A stretch of DNA of 64,000 nucleotides. Origin: Singulisphaera sp. GP187 (lineage in GTDB: Bacteria > Planctomycetota > Planctomycetia > Gemmatales > Gemmataceae). The translations under genes and the position numbers were made by a program. Below, piece after piece: positions 32,694-40,654 of this stretch. How positions within the stretch are numbered: position 1 is the stretch's first letter; each line of letters opens with the position of its first letter. The DNA lies in contig CAMAUE010000005.1 of the NCBI GenBank assembly GCA_945861245.1, positions 1 to 64,000 on the forward strand. Reading direction: 5' to 3'. The notes under the pieces were generated by a model. It worked only from the letters and a program-made list of their open reading frames with translations. It was not told the DNA's origin and ran no database searches.

Positions 32694-33674
32694 ATGCGAA
32701 CATTCCTGCTGAACATTGTTCTTGCGACTCTATTCGTCTTACCGACGGTCCACGCTCAAACAACCAGCGAATTCCTGCGCACGAATCCCAAATTTCTCGC
32801 CGCGTTCTCCGAGGTCACTGCCAAATTCGCTCCATCGACGGTTCGCGTACAAGCAGACGGCAAGGACACCTACCTCGGCGTCATCATCACTTCCGACGGC
32901 TGGATTCTTACCAAGGCTCACGAGCTTCGCGGCAAAATCACCTGCGTCTTGCACGATGGCCAAAAACTCGACGCGAAACTCATCGGTGTTCACGAACTGA
33001 ATGACCTCGCCATGCTCAAAGTCACGGCGAGATCGCTCTCGCCAATAACTTTCACGTCGAGCAATGTCATCAAGCCGGGCGCCTGGGTCGCCTCGGTTGG
33101 CCAAGCGAAGGAACCCGTCGCAGTTGGCGTGGTCGGCACGGCGGCACGGAAGGTGTACGAGGCCTACCTCGGCGTGCTTGTCGAGACCACGCCGCGCGGG
33201 TTGACCGTGCTCAACATTGCGCCGAAGTCCGCTGCCTTCAAAGCAGGGCTGACGCCGAAGGATATTTTGCTGCAGATCGACAAACGAAAACTCGCCAACC
33301 CCGACGAATTGATGGACCTTCTCGGTGATTACCGCCCGGGCGACACTCTTACCTTGAAGCTCCGTCGCGGCGACAAAGACCTGGAACTGAAGCTCATGTT
33401 GCAAAGTCGAGAAGATGTCGGCGACTTTCGCACCGAGTTTCAGAATCGCCTTGGCAGCGACCTCAGCACACGCCGAACCGGGTACGGTGTCATCCTGCAG
33501 CACGATTCGGTCGTCAAGCCCGGCGATTGCGGCAGTCCGATCGTTGACTTGAAAGGCCGCGTGCTGGGCATCAACATCAGTCGCGCGGGCCGCGTCGAAA
33601 CCTGGGCGATCCCATCGGAAGTGATCCAGCCGCTGATCGGCGAGTTGAAGTCGGGAGGGTTGGCCCCGAAGTAA
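32694..33674 (+). CDS. Exported trypsin-like serine protease with an internal PDZ domain
   Basis: A 326-aa secreted protein. Signal peptide about 1-21. The chymotrypsin fold is recognisable from the His region ILTKAHEL (H76; HtrA proteases have AxH here), Asp104 in ELNDLAMLKV and Ser281 in KPGDCGSPIVDLKGRVLGI (HtrA has GNSGGP). A PDZ domain (about 158-237: NIAPKSAAFKAGLTPKDILL) lies between the Asp and Ser segments, whereas in HtrA/DegP it follows the whole protease domain. The protein is thus a periplasmic protease with an inserted regulatory PDZ, or an inactive relative. It stands alone; no Shine-Dalgarno is obvious before the ATG at 32694. Confidence 0.75.
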   Translation: MRTFLLNIVLATLFVLPTVHAQTTSEFLRTNPKFLAAFSEVTAKFAPSTVRVQADGKDTYLGVIITSDGWILTKAHELRGKITCVLHDGQKLDAKLIGVHELNDLAMLKVTARSLSPITFTSSNVIKPGAWVASVGQAKEPVAVGVVGTAARKVYEAYLGVLVETTPRGLTVLNIAPKSAAFKAGLTPKDILLQIDKRKLANPDELMDLLGDYRPGDTLTLKLRRGDKDLELKLMLQSREDVGDFRTEFQNRLGSDLSTRRTGYGVILQHDSVVKPGDCGSPIVDLKGRVLGINISRAGRVETWAIPSEVIQPLIGELKSGGLAPK

Positions 33675-33733
33675 CGTAGGCCATTGGATTCCGAATTCCC
33701 GGATGGAAGCCTGGAAATAATCCTTGCCCCGTC

Positions 33734-33868
33734 TGAAATGTAACGTCTCCGAACAGGTCGAAATGATTCCGGGCCACGACCGTCAGAGAGTGGCCGACAA
33801 TATGCGCACGGCATGCAGTCGGCCGCTCCCTGACGGTCGTGGCTCGGAAAAAGTTAAAACTCACCCGT
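33734..33868. repeat. Palindrome family 4, copy 2 (135 bp)
   Basis: Arms 33767-33798 and 33818-33849 (core GGGCCACGACCGTCAGAGAG). It parallels copy 1 at 17355-17489 from the flank GTCTCCGAACAGGTCGAAAT to CTCACCCGT. It is 12 nt from the stop of the MlrC-like gene and about 60 nt from the protease stop, i.e. between convergent genes. Confidence 0.8.
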
Positions 33869-33879
33869 GTAAGGCGTTC

Positions 33880-35367
33880 CTAGCGAGCAAACACCTTCAC
33901 CTCCGGCACGAACTCCACATTCTCATCCAGCGGAAACAGCGGGCGGCGGCATTGCGTATGGCCAAGACTGCGCACGTTGGCGCTCGTCGCTCCTGGGGCG
34001 TCCACGTTGATCAATCGGCCACACCAGTCGGCGAACATGTGCGGCTGGCAGTGCGGCGACTTCACCACCACGAGATCGAAGTGCCGGGGGTTCTGTCCGT
34101 GCGCGTAGAACAGCGAGCGGTCGTACAGATGCACCGGTCGGCTCGTGACCACCAATGTAATGTTGTCCGCCTGCAGCACGACAGTTTGACCAGAATACCA
34201 CTCTTGCTGAAACGACTCGCTGCGGAAGCGACCATCGGAAAGCATCCGCACCTGAGCCGTGATCTCGATCGGCGTGAATCGTTTGTCCAGCGTGCCGCCA
34301 AGTCGCACGGTCACACGAGCGCCGATGCCGACGGCAAACGCGGCCTCGACCGCCGGTGCATCGACGATCGGAATCAACGCCTTGCCGCGATAGTTCTTTT
34401 CGAGCAGCTTGTTCAGGATCGCGTTGCTATCGCCTGGCGCACCGGAACTGGTGGCGTCAGCGGCGTCAACCAGAATCGCTGTACCTTCGGTATGCGCTGC
34501 CTGGCGCACGCTTTCATCCAGGCTCGTCAACTTCGGTTGCATCTCGGTTCGATGATCCCAAAAAACCTCAGCCAGCCTGCGTGCGTGTTGCTCAGCCGCC
34601 GGCGCATCGTTGTCCGTGACGACGATGCTGTAGCAGGCGAGGTCGGGCACGTCGGTAAACGGGTTGCCTATGAACATACCCGCTGCGAGTACGCTGGGGC
34701 TTTCCTCGTAAATCTTCGCCCGATGGATAATTTGGCCAAACACTCCAGTGGCGGTGATTAATTCATTGCCGCGAACAAGAGCGGGGATGCGAACTTTCGC
34801 GGTAACCGGCTTGCATCCGCCCGCCATGATGCGCAGTAGCAGACGAGCTCCGCGTTGACCTGTTTGAAAGAAATCGATGTGCGGATAGGTGTGATAGATC
34901 ACAATCGCGTCGGCGTGTTGCAGCATCCGATCGGTGAGGATACCGTGGAGGTCGAACGAAGCGACGATCGGCACTTTTTCGCCGACGATCTTGCGTGTTT
35001 GCTCAAGCAGATAGCCTTCAGGATCGCATTCATTAGTCGCCGCCATCGCACCATGCAGCGCGAAGTAGATACCGTCGGCGGGTGGCGCGTTGCGGATCGA
35101 ATCAAGAAATTCGTCGGCGAGTCGAGAGAAATCCCCCGCGACGATGGTGCCGCCCGACGTGATGCCGCGAGCGCTATAGAGCGGGACGACTTCCAGATCG
35201 GGTCGTTCGGAGAAGACCTGCAACGCCCCGCCGACCTCGCTGCCGACGCCGGTGTGATAGGCGAGCAGCTTCGGGCCGACGTTGATGAAGAAATCGTCGT
35301 ACCGCGTCGGCACGGGGTTGAACGAGCAAATCTCGTGGATACATTCCGCAATCAGGATGCGTGGCAT
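33880..35367 (-). CDS. M81-family metallopeptidase (MlrC-like)
   Basis: A 495-aa protein of the MlrC family, named after the microcystin-degradation protein C. The N-terminal DUF1485 domain (about 1-290) contains ILIAECIHEICSFNP, YFALHGAMAATNECDPEG and VASFDLHGILTDRML, with conserved Glu, His and Asp that bind zinc; the C-terminal MlrC domain begins near AILVDAADATSSGAPGDSN. The family is metallo-dependent and hydrolyses peptide or amide bonds; here the physiological substrate is unknown. There is no signal peptide, so it acts in the cytoplasm. Other microcystin-degradation genes are not present. Confidence 0.88.
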   Translation of the reverse strand: MPRILIAECIHEICSFNPVPTRYDDFFINVGPKLLAYHTGVGSEVGGALQVFSERPDLEVVPLYSARGITSGGTIVAGDFSRLADEFLDSIRNAPPADGIYFALHGAMAATNECDPEGYLLEQTRKIVGEKVPIVASFDLHGILTDRMLQHADAIVIYHTYPHIDFFQTGQRGARLLLRIMAGGCKPVTAKVRIPALVRGNELITATGVFGQIIHRAKIYEESPSVLAAGMFIGNPFTDVPDLACYSIVVTDNDAPAAEQHARRLAEVFWDHRTEMQPKLTSLDESVRQAAHTEGTAILVDAADATSSGAPGDSNAILNKLLEKNYRGKALIPIVDAPAVEAAFAVGIGARVTVRLGGTLDKRFTPIEITAQVRMLSDGRFRSESFQQEWYSGQTVVLQADNITLVVTSRPVHLYDRSLFYAHGQNPRHFDLVVVKSPHCQPHMFADWCGRLINVDAPGATSANVRSLGHTQCRRPLFPLDENVEFVPEVKVFAR

Positions 35368-35389
35368 GGTGTTGGTTGTGCCCTTAGTT

Positions 35390-35447
35390 TTCCGCTTGCG
35401 GCTTAGCGCTCGCGCGGGATTATCCGAACGCTAAGCCGCAAGCGGAA
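35390..35447. repeat. Palindrome family 1, full copy
   Basis: Left arm from 35390 and right arm to 35447, core GCTTGCGGCTTAGCG, one mismatch (CTC/GAA) near the loop. It lies between the end of the thioredoxin-fold gene (9 nt) and the start of the MlrC-like gene. Confidence 0.82.
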
Positions 35448-35456
35448 TACGGAGCA

Positions 35457-36671
35457 CTACTGCCCCGCACGCAGCTCCTTTGTTTTCGGATTGATCGACT
35501 CGATCTGGTTGAGCCGTAGTTGCGCCGATTCGGCGACGCGGGTTCCCGGGAAGGCCTGGATGACGCGGTTGAGGTTGAACTGAGCGCGAGAAACCTCGGC
35601 AGATTTCAGATGGCTTTCGGCCAGCGTGAGCCACATACCGCCCAAACGGTCCGCCATCACATCGGCCGCATTTTGCAGCCATTCGCGATTGTTCTTGATT
35701 TCGGTCGCTAGAATGAACGCCGATTGCCCCTCAGCAAGATCACCGAAGTTCGCGAGGATGATCTCGATGCGATCCAGGCATGGGATGTAGTCTTTGGTCT
35801 TGTGGAACCCTTGGGCCTGCGTCAACAGGTCCCGAGCACGCTTGGAGCGAAAATCGGCTTTGAGCTGAGCATTCGCCTGGGTGATCTGTGTAATCGAGTC
35901 GCTGGCGTCGCGGGCAGCTTGCGTGCCGAGAAATTGCTTTTGAAGCTGCGCGAGGCTCTCTAGGGCCTCACCCGACTGCCCCTTGGAGTGCAGTTCACGC
36001 GCCTCGGCCAACCGCGAGGCGGCGATTTTCTCGATCTTGGCGATCAGGCCTTGAGCGTCTTGGCGCAGGGCCGGCGTCTTGGCTTCGTCCATTACGGTGC
36101 GGGCCAAGCTGACGGCTCGTTCAAAGTCGCCCGTGGATTCGCTGCGGACGGCCAACTCCAAGTTCTTCTGCATCAAATCGATGGACGGCGTGAGCGGCAC
36201 GGGCGTCAGCGGCAACATCGGAGCCAGCGCCGGTGCAAGCGGCCCTGCCAGCTTCACCATGTACTCGTTCATCACATCGGCTTCCTGGTACCCGATGAGC
36301 GACTGCATGATCTGCCCATTCGAATTGGCGAGAACGATGGTCGGGTACAGATTGATGTTTAGCGTGGCAGCTAATTGCACCTCCACGGTTCCGTCGATCT
36401 TGAGCGGCACAAATCGATCGTTGAGCATTGCCGCCACGCGCGGATCGCGGAACGTGATCTGCTCCATCCTGGCGCAAGGGGCGCAATTCGGGCGCACGAA
36501 ATCGATCAGAAGCGGGAGCTTGCGTTCCGCTGCCTCTTTCCGGGCCGCGTTGTAGTCGGTTCGCCATTTGACGTTGGGGCCGTCTTGTGCGCGGAAATTC
36601 GGCACGAGGATAGTCGCGGCGCCGAGGGCGACGACGCAGAGCAGAATCCAAGGAAGCTTTCGTTTCAGCAT
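35457..36671 (-). CDS. Membrane-anchored thioredoxin-fold protein with TPR-like repeats
   Basis: A 404-aa protein. An N-terminal membrane anchor or signal peptide (about 6-28) precedes a thioredoxin-like domain (about 35-145) with active-site motif PNCAPCARM (CxxC) and the cis-Pro region INLYPTIVLAN. The C-terminal half (about 170-400) is helical with TPR-like spacing (for example EARELHSKGQSGEALESLAQLQ). It resembles DsbD-gamma/thioredoxin-7-type domains that move electrons to periplasmic substrates, here combined with a protein-interaction module. GTGAGG precedes the ATG. It begins 37 nt after xerC on the same strand, so xerC and this gene probably share a transcript. Confidence 0.82.
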   Translation of the reverse strand: MLKRKLPWILLCVVALGAATILVPNFRAQDGPNVKWRTDYNAARKEAAERKLPLLIDFVRPNCAPCARMEQITFRDPRVAAMLNDRFVPLKIDGTVEVQLAATLNINLYPTIVLANSNGQIMQSLIGYQEADVMNEYMVKLAGPLAPALAPMLPLTPVPLTPSIDLMQKNLELAVRSESTGDFERAVSLARTVMDEAKTPALRQDAQGLIAKIEKIAASRLAEARELHSKGQSGEALESLAQLQKQFLGTQAARDASDSITQITQANAQLKADFRSKRARDLLTQAQGFHKTKDYIPCLDRIEIILANFGDLAEGQSAFILATEIKNNREWLQNAADVMADRLGGMWLTLAESHLKSAEVSRAQFNLNRVIQAFPGTRVAESAQLRLNQIESINPKTKELRAGQ

Positions 36672-36708
36672 GGTGTATGCCTCACTTTCATCGCTGTGAT
36701 TCCTCGGT

Positions 36709-37656
36709 TCACTTACGGTCCGTCGATTTCGCCCGGGGATGCGCCTTGTCGTAACTGTCCTTCAGTCGTTGAGTCGTCACATGGGTGTATATCTGTGTCG
36801 TCGCCAGGCTGCTATGGCCTAGCAATTCCTGCACGCTGCGAATGTCCGCGCCATGATCGAGTAGGTGCGTCGCGAAACTATGCCGCAGCGTATGCGGACT
36901 CGTGCGAGGATCCAAGCCTGCCTGGGCGAGGTATTTCTCGAGCATCCGTCCGACGCTTCGGCTCGTAAGCCGCGTGCCGTTCTTGTTGAGAAAGACGGCA
37001 TCGGTCCGTCGTGGGGCGTTTCCCAACTTCTCCGTCAACAGTTCCTCACGAGCGTGCAACCAAATCTTCAGGGTGCTTAGCGAAGCGGTGCCGAAAAACG
37101 CCAGTCTCTCTTTTTTACCCTTACCGCGAATCGTTGCCACGCCGGCGTCGAGATCGATGTCGCCGAGATTCGACCCGGTCAATTCGCTAACACGTAGCCC
37201 GGCGGAATACAGCATCTCGAGAATCGCCCGGTCGCGTTTGCCCAGTGGGTCCTCGGCCAGCGGTGCTTGCAGCAACTTGTCGAGCGTATCTTCGCCAAGA
37301 AAGTGCGGCAGCTTTTTATCTTGCCGCGGCGCTCGCAAACCTTCCGCCGGGTTCGCTGTCACGGTTCCCTGGCGACACAGAAACTTGAACCAGGTTCGCA
37401 CGGCTGCGACACGCCGAGCAATCGTTGCCTTGGCATATTCCTGCTCGTGTAGCCAAACGGTAAACGCTCGCAGGTGTCGGCTTGTGATCTGACCGGGCGT
37501 CAGGTTTTGGCCTTCGTACTTCACGCGGAAGAATTCGAGAGCTTGCGTCAAATCCTCGCGATACGATTTTACCGTGTGTTCCGATGCGTTCTTTTCGAGT
37601 GCTAACGATCGCAGGAACTCCGCCAATGCTGCTTCCATTTTGATATCGCCCACCAT
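36709..37656 (-). CDS. xerC: Tyrosine recombinase XerC
   Basis: A 315-aa recombinase. The N-terminal core-binding domain includes EFLRSLALEKNASEHTVKSY; the catalytic domain shows Arg in YSAGLRVSELTG, Lys in IRGKGKKERLAFF, TSPHTLRHSFATHLLDHGAD (His-x-x-Arg), LLGHSSLATTQIYTHV (His and nucleophilic Tyr). LYSAGLRVSEL is the usual XerC/D signature. It acts with XerD at dif to resolve chromosome dimers. The ATG at 37656 lies inside a sequence resembling a family 3 palindrome arm; the ATG at 37638 is a possible alternative. It is 17 nt after the small gene at 37674-37913 and 37 nt before the thioredoxin-fold gene, so the three form an operon. Confidence 0.87.
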   Translation of the reverse strand: MVGDIKMEAALAEFLRSLALEKNASEHTVKSYREDLTQALEFFRVKYEGQNLTPGQITSRHLRAFTVWLHEQEYAKATIARRVAAVRTWFKFLCRQGTVTANPAEGLRAPRQDKKLPHFLGEDTLDKLLQAPLAEDPLGKRDRAILEMLYSAGLRVSELTGSNLGDIDLDAGVATIRGKGKKERLAFFGTASLSTLKIWLHAREELLTEKLGNAPRRTDAVFLNKNGTRLTSRSVGRMLEKYLAQAGLDPRTSPHTLRHSFATHLLDHGADIRSVQELLGHSSLATTQIYTHVTTQRLKDSYDKAHPRAKSTDRK

Positions 37657-37667
37657 TCATGGCGGGT
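37647..37667. repeat. Palindrome family 3-like arm overlapping the xerC start
   Basis: CGCCCACCATTCATGGCGGG is a near palindrome (CCC-CC-ATGG-GGG with one mismatch) similar to family 3 arms. It contains the proposed xerC start codon, so the translational start could be sequestered in a hairpin. Confidence 0.4.
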
Positions 37668-37673
37668 TCCTAT

Positions 37674-37913
37674 TCAGAATCGCGCCGCTGGAAATGTCAC
37701 CTCTGGCGCGGGCATGGGTGTCGATTCCATCAGCGCTTGTTCGCGGGCCTTCGTTGTCAGCACCGTCGCATCGAACCACGAAAGGTTCACCGCCGGGTCG
37801 GCAGCGAGATCGCGAAAGTTGTCGATGAGGTTGGGCCGACTCTGATCGTCATAGATGAAGATGTAATGTTCTGTTCCTTTGATCAGTGCCAACACGTTCA
37901 GTTCGTTCGCCAA
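37674..37913 (-). CDS. Small conserved-type hypothetical protein, 79 aa
   Basis: It starts at a TTG (37913) with AGAGGTG at good spacing, giving MANELNVLALIKGTEHYIFI and continuing YDDQSRPNLIDNFRDLAADP. The composition is that of a compact alpha/beta domain with no membrane segment. No named domain is recognised. It lies 17 nt upstream of xerC on the same strand and so probably heads the operon with xerC and the thioredoxin-fold gene. Function unknown. Confidence 0.65.
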   Translation of the reverse strand: MANELNVLALIKGTEHYIFIYDDQSRPNLIDNFRDLAADPAVNLSWFDATVLTTKAREQALMESTPMPAPEVTFPAARF

Positions 37914-38070
37914 GCTGCACCTCTTTCGACGGGGCGTGGTTCCGTCCTCATCCTTATCGTCAAAAAAATGAAGGGACTTGGAGATTGGCGGGCAAAGTTG
38001 AGATGCGATGTTTCGACAGCTTGCGTATATTCAGATAAATCGACCCAGATTCCACGCGATTCCCTGATTT

Positions 38071-38772
38071 TCAGCAAAATTGGCACAAATCCTTAACGCC
38101 GATCTCCTCACGCGACAGGAACGGTTCGCCGTAGGTTACGCCGATCAGCCAACCGTAATATCTTGCCCGCGCATCAATATCGTCAAAGATTGTCGGCGGT
38201 GATTGCGAACGTCCCGCGATAAACTGAGAGTGATAGCACGCCAGCGCTTGCATCTTCCGCTCGTGATACAACGTGACATCCAGCACAATCGCCGGCTTCA
38301 CGTGCAGCCGAAGGTGCATGCTGGGAAAATAAAGAATTCGCGCCGGAAAGTGCGGTTCGCCCGGCATATCGGACTTCGACAGCTTCGCCCAGAATCGAGC
38401 AGCATCGACGAGCGCACTGGCGGCGACGTGATCGGGATGCGCGTCCTCCCAATAATGCGTAATCAGGACGCGCGGCTTCGTCTGACGAATGACACTCGCA
38501 ACCTTCCTTCGCGCGTCCAGGTCGGCGACCAGCGAACGGTTCGGCAGGTCCAGCTGCCCGCGCCAATCGAGGCCAAGGATCGTCGTGGCGGCGGCGCATT
38601 CCTGTGCTCGTATTTCGAGCGACCCATGCGGCGTCGGCTCGCCATTGGTCAGGTCGAGCACGCCAACCTTCGCGCCACGGGCCTTGAGCGAGAGAATCGC
38701 CCCGCCAGCGCCGATCTCCGCGTCATCGGGATGGCAAGCGATGATGAGATAGTCAAGTTGAGGCAGCGTCAT
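38071..38772 (-). CDS. PIG-L family deacetylase, BshB1-like
   Basis: A 233-aa zinc-dependent N-acetylglucosaminyl deacetylase-like enzyme. The metal site is seen in IIACHPDDAEIGAGGA (H14, D16, D17) and in YWEDAHPDHVAAS. The stretch VGVLDLTNGEPTPHGSLEIR followed by QECAAATTILGLDWRGQLDLPNR is close to BshB1, which deacetylates GlcNAc-malate in bacillithiol synthesis; a role in bacillithiol is therefore possible, but no bshA or bshC gene is nearby. The ATG at 38772 overlaps the stop of the upstream DUF4058 gene (ATGA), indicating translational coupling. Confidence 0.82.
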   Translation of the reverse strand: MTLPQLDYLIIACHPDDAEIGAGGAILSLKARGAKVGVLDLTNGEPTPHGSLEIRAQECAAATTILGLDWRGQLDLPNRSLVADLDARRKVASVIRQTKPRVLITHYWEDAHPDHVAASALVDAARFWAKLSKSDMPGEPHFPARILYFPSMHLRLHVKPAIVLDVTLYHERKMQALACYHSQFIAGRSQSPPTIFDDIDARARYYGWLIGVTYGEPFLSREEIGVKDLCQFC

Positions 38773-39563
38773 TTGCGTTTCCCCGCAGCCCGCAGCAGCG
38801 CATCGGCCCATTCCGCGTCATGGCCTTCCAGCGGCGGGTCGGGGGGAGGTTGGTAGTCGATTATCACATCATACCGTCCTTTGACGTAGCTCTGCTCAAC
38901 GATCGCCTGCAAATATAAGGTTACATCGCTGTCGGTTTCTCTGAGCGGAATGCGGAACACGCGCAAGCGCTGGCGCAACGGCAGCGGATAGATTTCGGCT
39001 TTGCCCCAATTCCAGCCGCGGCGGACGATTATGTGATATGGAGCGCGAATATGGGCGGGAACTTCGTGCGGCGCGATACTCAGCCCGCAGCCGCCTTTGC
39101 GTAAAAGATCGACCTCCACCAGACGGACCCCCGCATTCTGTAGGTTGCGCAACTTCTCGGAATAGAGTCTACGTCCTTCACCCGGCGTCTTGTTGGTGGA
39201 ACTCAAAAATTCAATGGTCGTGATGACACGATTGCCCGTATCCGCCTCGCGAATCTCGATGAAGATTTCGGTTACGGGTTCAACGTCAACTGTGAGTAAA
39301 TAAGGCTCCGCAATTTCAACTTCATCCAAGACGGCAACTCCACCATGTTCCCGATTGGGCAACTCGACAACGCGCACATCCGGATTAATTGAACGCTCCG
39401 GTATGCCATCGCTCTCGACGTAGATACGTTCTTCGACATGAGCGAACAAGTCGGGCGGCAAACGGGTCTGAATTTCGTCGCACGAATATAGGGCGAGTCG
39501 AGTGTGCACATCACGCCATTTTCGCCCAAGGTAGGGATCCATGCCGGGGAACGGGCTTTTCAT
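38769..39563 (-). CDS. DUF4058 family protein
   Basis: A 264-aa protein with the DUF4058 opening MKSPFPGMDPYLGRKWRDVH and the later core ITTIEFLSSTNKTPGEGR and LRNLQNAGVRLVEVDLLRKG. The domain contains an acidic/Lys pattern (E...D..K-like in TTIEFLS..NK) that is reminiscent of PD-(D/E)xK nuclease folds, but this is only a resemblance. These proteins are abundant in cyanobacteria and planctomycetes, with no established role. GGAG lies 7 nt before the chosen start (39563). It is coupled by a 4-nt overlap with the PIG-L deacetylase. Confidence 0.83.
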   Translation of the reverse strand: MKSPFPGMDPYLGRKWRDVHTRLALYSCDEIQTRLPPDLFAHVEERIYVESDGIPERSINPDVRVVELPNREHGGVAVLDEVEIAEPYLLTVDVEPVTEIFIEIREADTGNRVITTIEFLSSTNKTPGEGRRLYSEKLRNLQNAGVRLVEVDLLRKGGCGLSIAPHEVPAHIRAPYHIIVRRGWNWGKAEIYPLPLRQRLRVFRIPLRETDSDVTLYLQAIVEQSYVKGRYDVIIDYQPPPDPPLEGHDAEWADALLRAAGKRK

Positions 39564-39600
39564 GTTTTGCTCCAATTATCACGGTCAGGCAAGCGCCGTT

Positions 39601-39660
39601 CTTCGTTTAGCGTTTGCGGGATTCCTCATCAGCACAGCATCGCGCGAACCCTAAACGAAG
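39601..39660. repeat. Intergenic inverted repeat
   Basis: CTTCGTTTAGCGTTTGCG (39601-39618) pairs with the segment ending CCCTAAACGAAG (39660); the outer 10 bp are perfect and the inner part imperfect. It is related in composition (CGTTTAGCG) to family 1. It lies upstream of both the DUF4058 gene and kdsB. Confidence 0.65.
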
Positions 39661-39707
39661 GCAATCCGCCTTCGCTGCTCATCCCAACAGTATATCGCAG
39701 GTCGCTC

Positions 39708-39736
39708 TTGTATTGAATCGCGAAATTGAGTGTAAT
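39708..39736 (+). promoter_or_regulatory. Possible promoter of kdsB
   Basis: TTGTAT (39708-39713), a 17-bp spacer and TGTAAT (39731-39736), about 30 bp upstream of the kdsB ATG. Moderate match to the sigma70 consensus. Confidence 0.35.
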
Positions 39737-39765
39737 ATCGCAATTCCACGACACGGAGGTTCCTT

Positions 39766-40509
39766 ATGAAAACCGCGATCATCATGCCCGCTCGCTATGC
39801 ATCCAGCCGACTGCCGGCCAAGCCGTTGTTGCGCGAAACGGGCAAGTATCTGATCCAGCACGTCTATGAACGCGCTTGCCAGAGCAAATCTGACATCACC
39901 GTCGTCGCCACCGATGATCGCCGCATTTTCGACGCCGTCAATAGTTTCGGCGGGCAGGTGATGATGACGCGCGACGACCATCCCACCGGTACCGATCGCG
40001 TTGCCGAGGTGGCGGCGCAACTCGACGCCGACATCATCGTCAACCTGCAAGGCGATGAGCCGATGATCGAACCGGAAACGCTCGATTTAGTTGTTCAGTT
40101 GCTGGCCAATGATCCTGAAGCAATGATGGCGACCCTGGCGACGCCGATTCGCTCGCTGGACGTTTGGCGCGATCCCAATTGCGTCAAAGTCGTGTGCGAT
40201 GCGCGGGGCCGAGCGATCTATTTCAGCCGATCGCCGATACCGTATGTGCGCGACAGCGAACCCGATTTCGCATCGGGCCAATTCTTGCAACACCTCGGGT
40301 TGTACGCCTATCGCCGCGATTTTCTGCTGAAATTAGCGACGCTGCCACCCGAACCGATCGAGATGGCGGAGAAGCTCGAGCAATTGCGCGTACTCGCACT
40401 TGGCTACCGCATCCAGGTCGGCGTCATCCCGCACGCCCATCGCGGCGTCGACACACCAGCGGACTATCAGCGGTTTGTCGAGAACTATAGGAAAAAAGCG
40501 GCGGCGTAA
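39766..40509 (+). CDS. kdsB: 3-deoxy-manno-octulosonate cytidylyltransferase (CMP-KDO synthetase)
   Basis: A 247-aa cytoplasmic enzyme that activates KDO with CTP for lipopolysaccharide core synthesis. Characteristic parts are IIMPARYASSRLPAKPLL (nucleotide-binding P-loop-like start), DDRRIFDAV, HPTGTDRVAEVA, VNLQGDEPMIEP and YFSRSPIPYVRD, with HLGLYAYRRDFL and PPEPIEMAEKLEQLR later. Length matches the family. The Shine-Dalgarno CGGAGG precedes the ATG. It is followed by pyrG, whose product supplies CTP; kdsB-pyrG adjacency is known in other bacteria. Presence of KDO activation implies a Gram-negative type outer membrane with LPS. Confidence 0.93.
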   Translation: MKTAIIMPARYASSRLPAKPLLRETGKYLIQHVYERACQSKSDITVVATDDRRIFDAVNSFGGQVMMTRDDHPTGTDRVAEVAAQLDADIIVNLQGDEPMIEPETLDLVVQLLANDPEAMMATLATPIRSLDVWRDPNCVKVVCDARGRAIYFSRSPIPYVRDSEPDFASGQFLQHLGLYAYRRDFLLKLATLPPEPIEMAEKLEQLRVLALGYRIQVGVIPHAHRGVDTPADYQRFVENYRKKAAA

Positions 40510-40512
40510 GTA

Positions 40513-40570
40513 TTCCGCTGGCGGCTTAGCGCTCGGATCATCTCGCGCGAGCGCTAAGCCGCCAGCGGAA
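40513..40570. repeat. Palindrome family 1, full copy with compensated change
   Basis: A 23-bp perfect stem, arms 40513-40535 and 40548-40570, 12-nt loop. Relative to other copies GCTTGCGG is GCTGGCGG, and the opposite arm has the matching CCGCCAGC, so pairing is preserved. It starts 3 nt after the kdsB stop codon and lies 84 nt before pyrG. Confidence 0.88.
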
Positions 40571-40654
40571 CGCATTTCGACGGAGTGCACACCTGCCGCC
40601 GTCCATCCATATCATGAACGATGAAGCTTGCGTTTTTTTCTTGGAGTTTTCATC

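Noticed and set aside
33577-33864. Minus-strand ORF MSFNFFRATTVRERPT...
   Set aside because: It is the reading frame carried by the family 4 repeat and overlaps the 3' end of the protease gene; listed as repeat instead.
33724-34761. 345-aa plus-strand ORF opposite the MlrC-like gene
   Set aside because: Starts in the family 4 repeat and runs antisense to a recognised gene.
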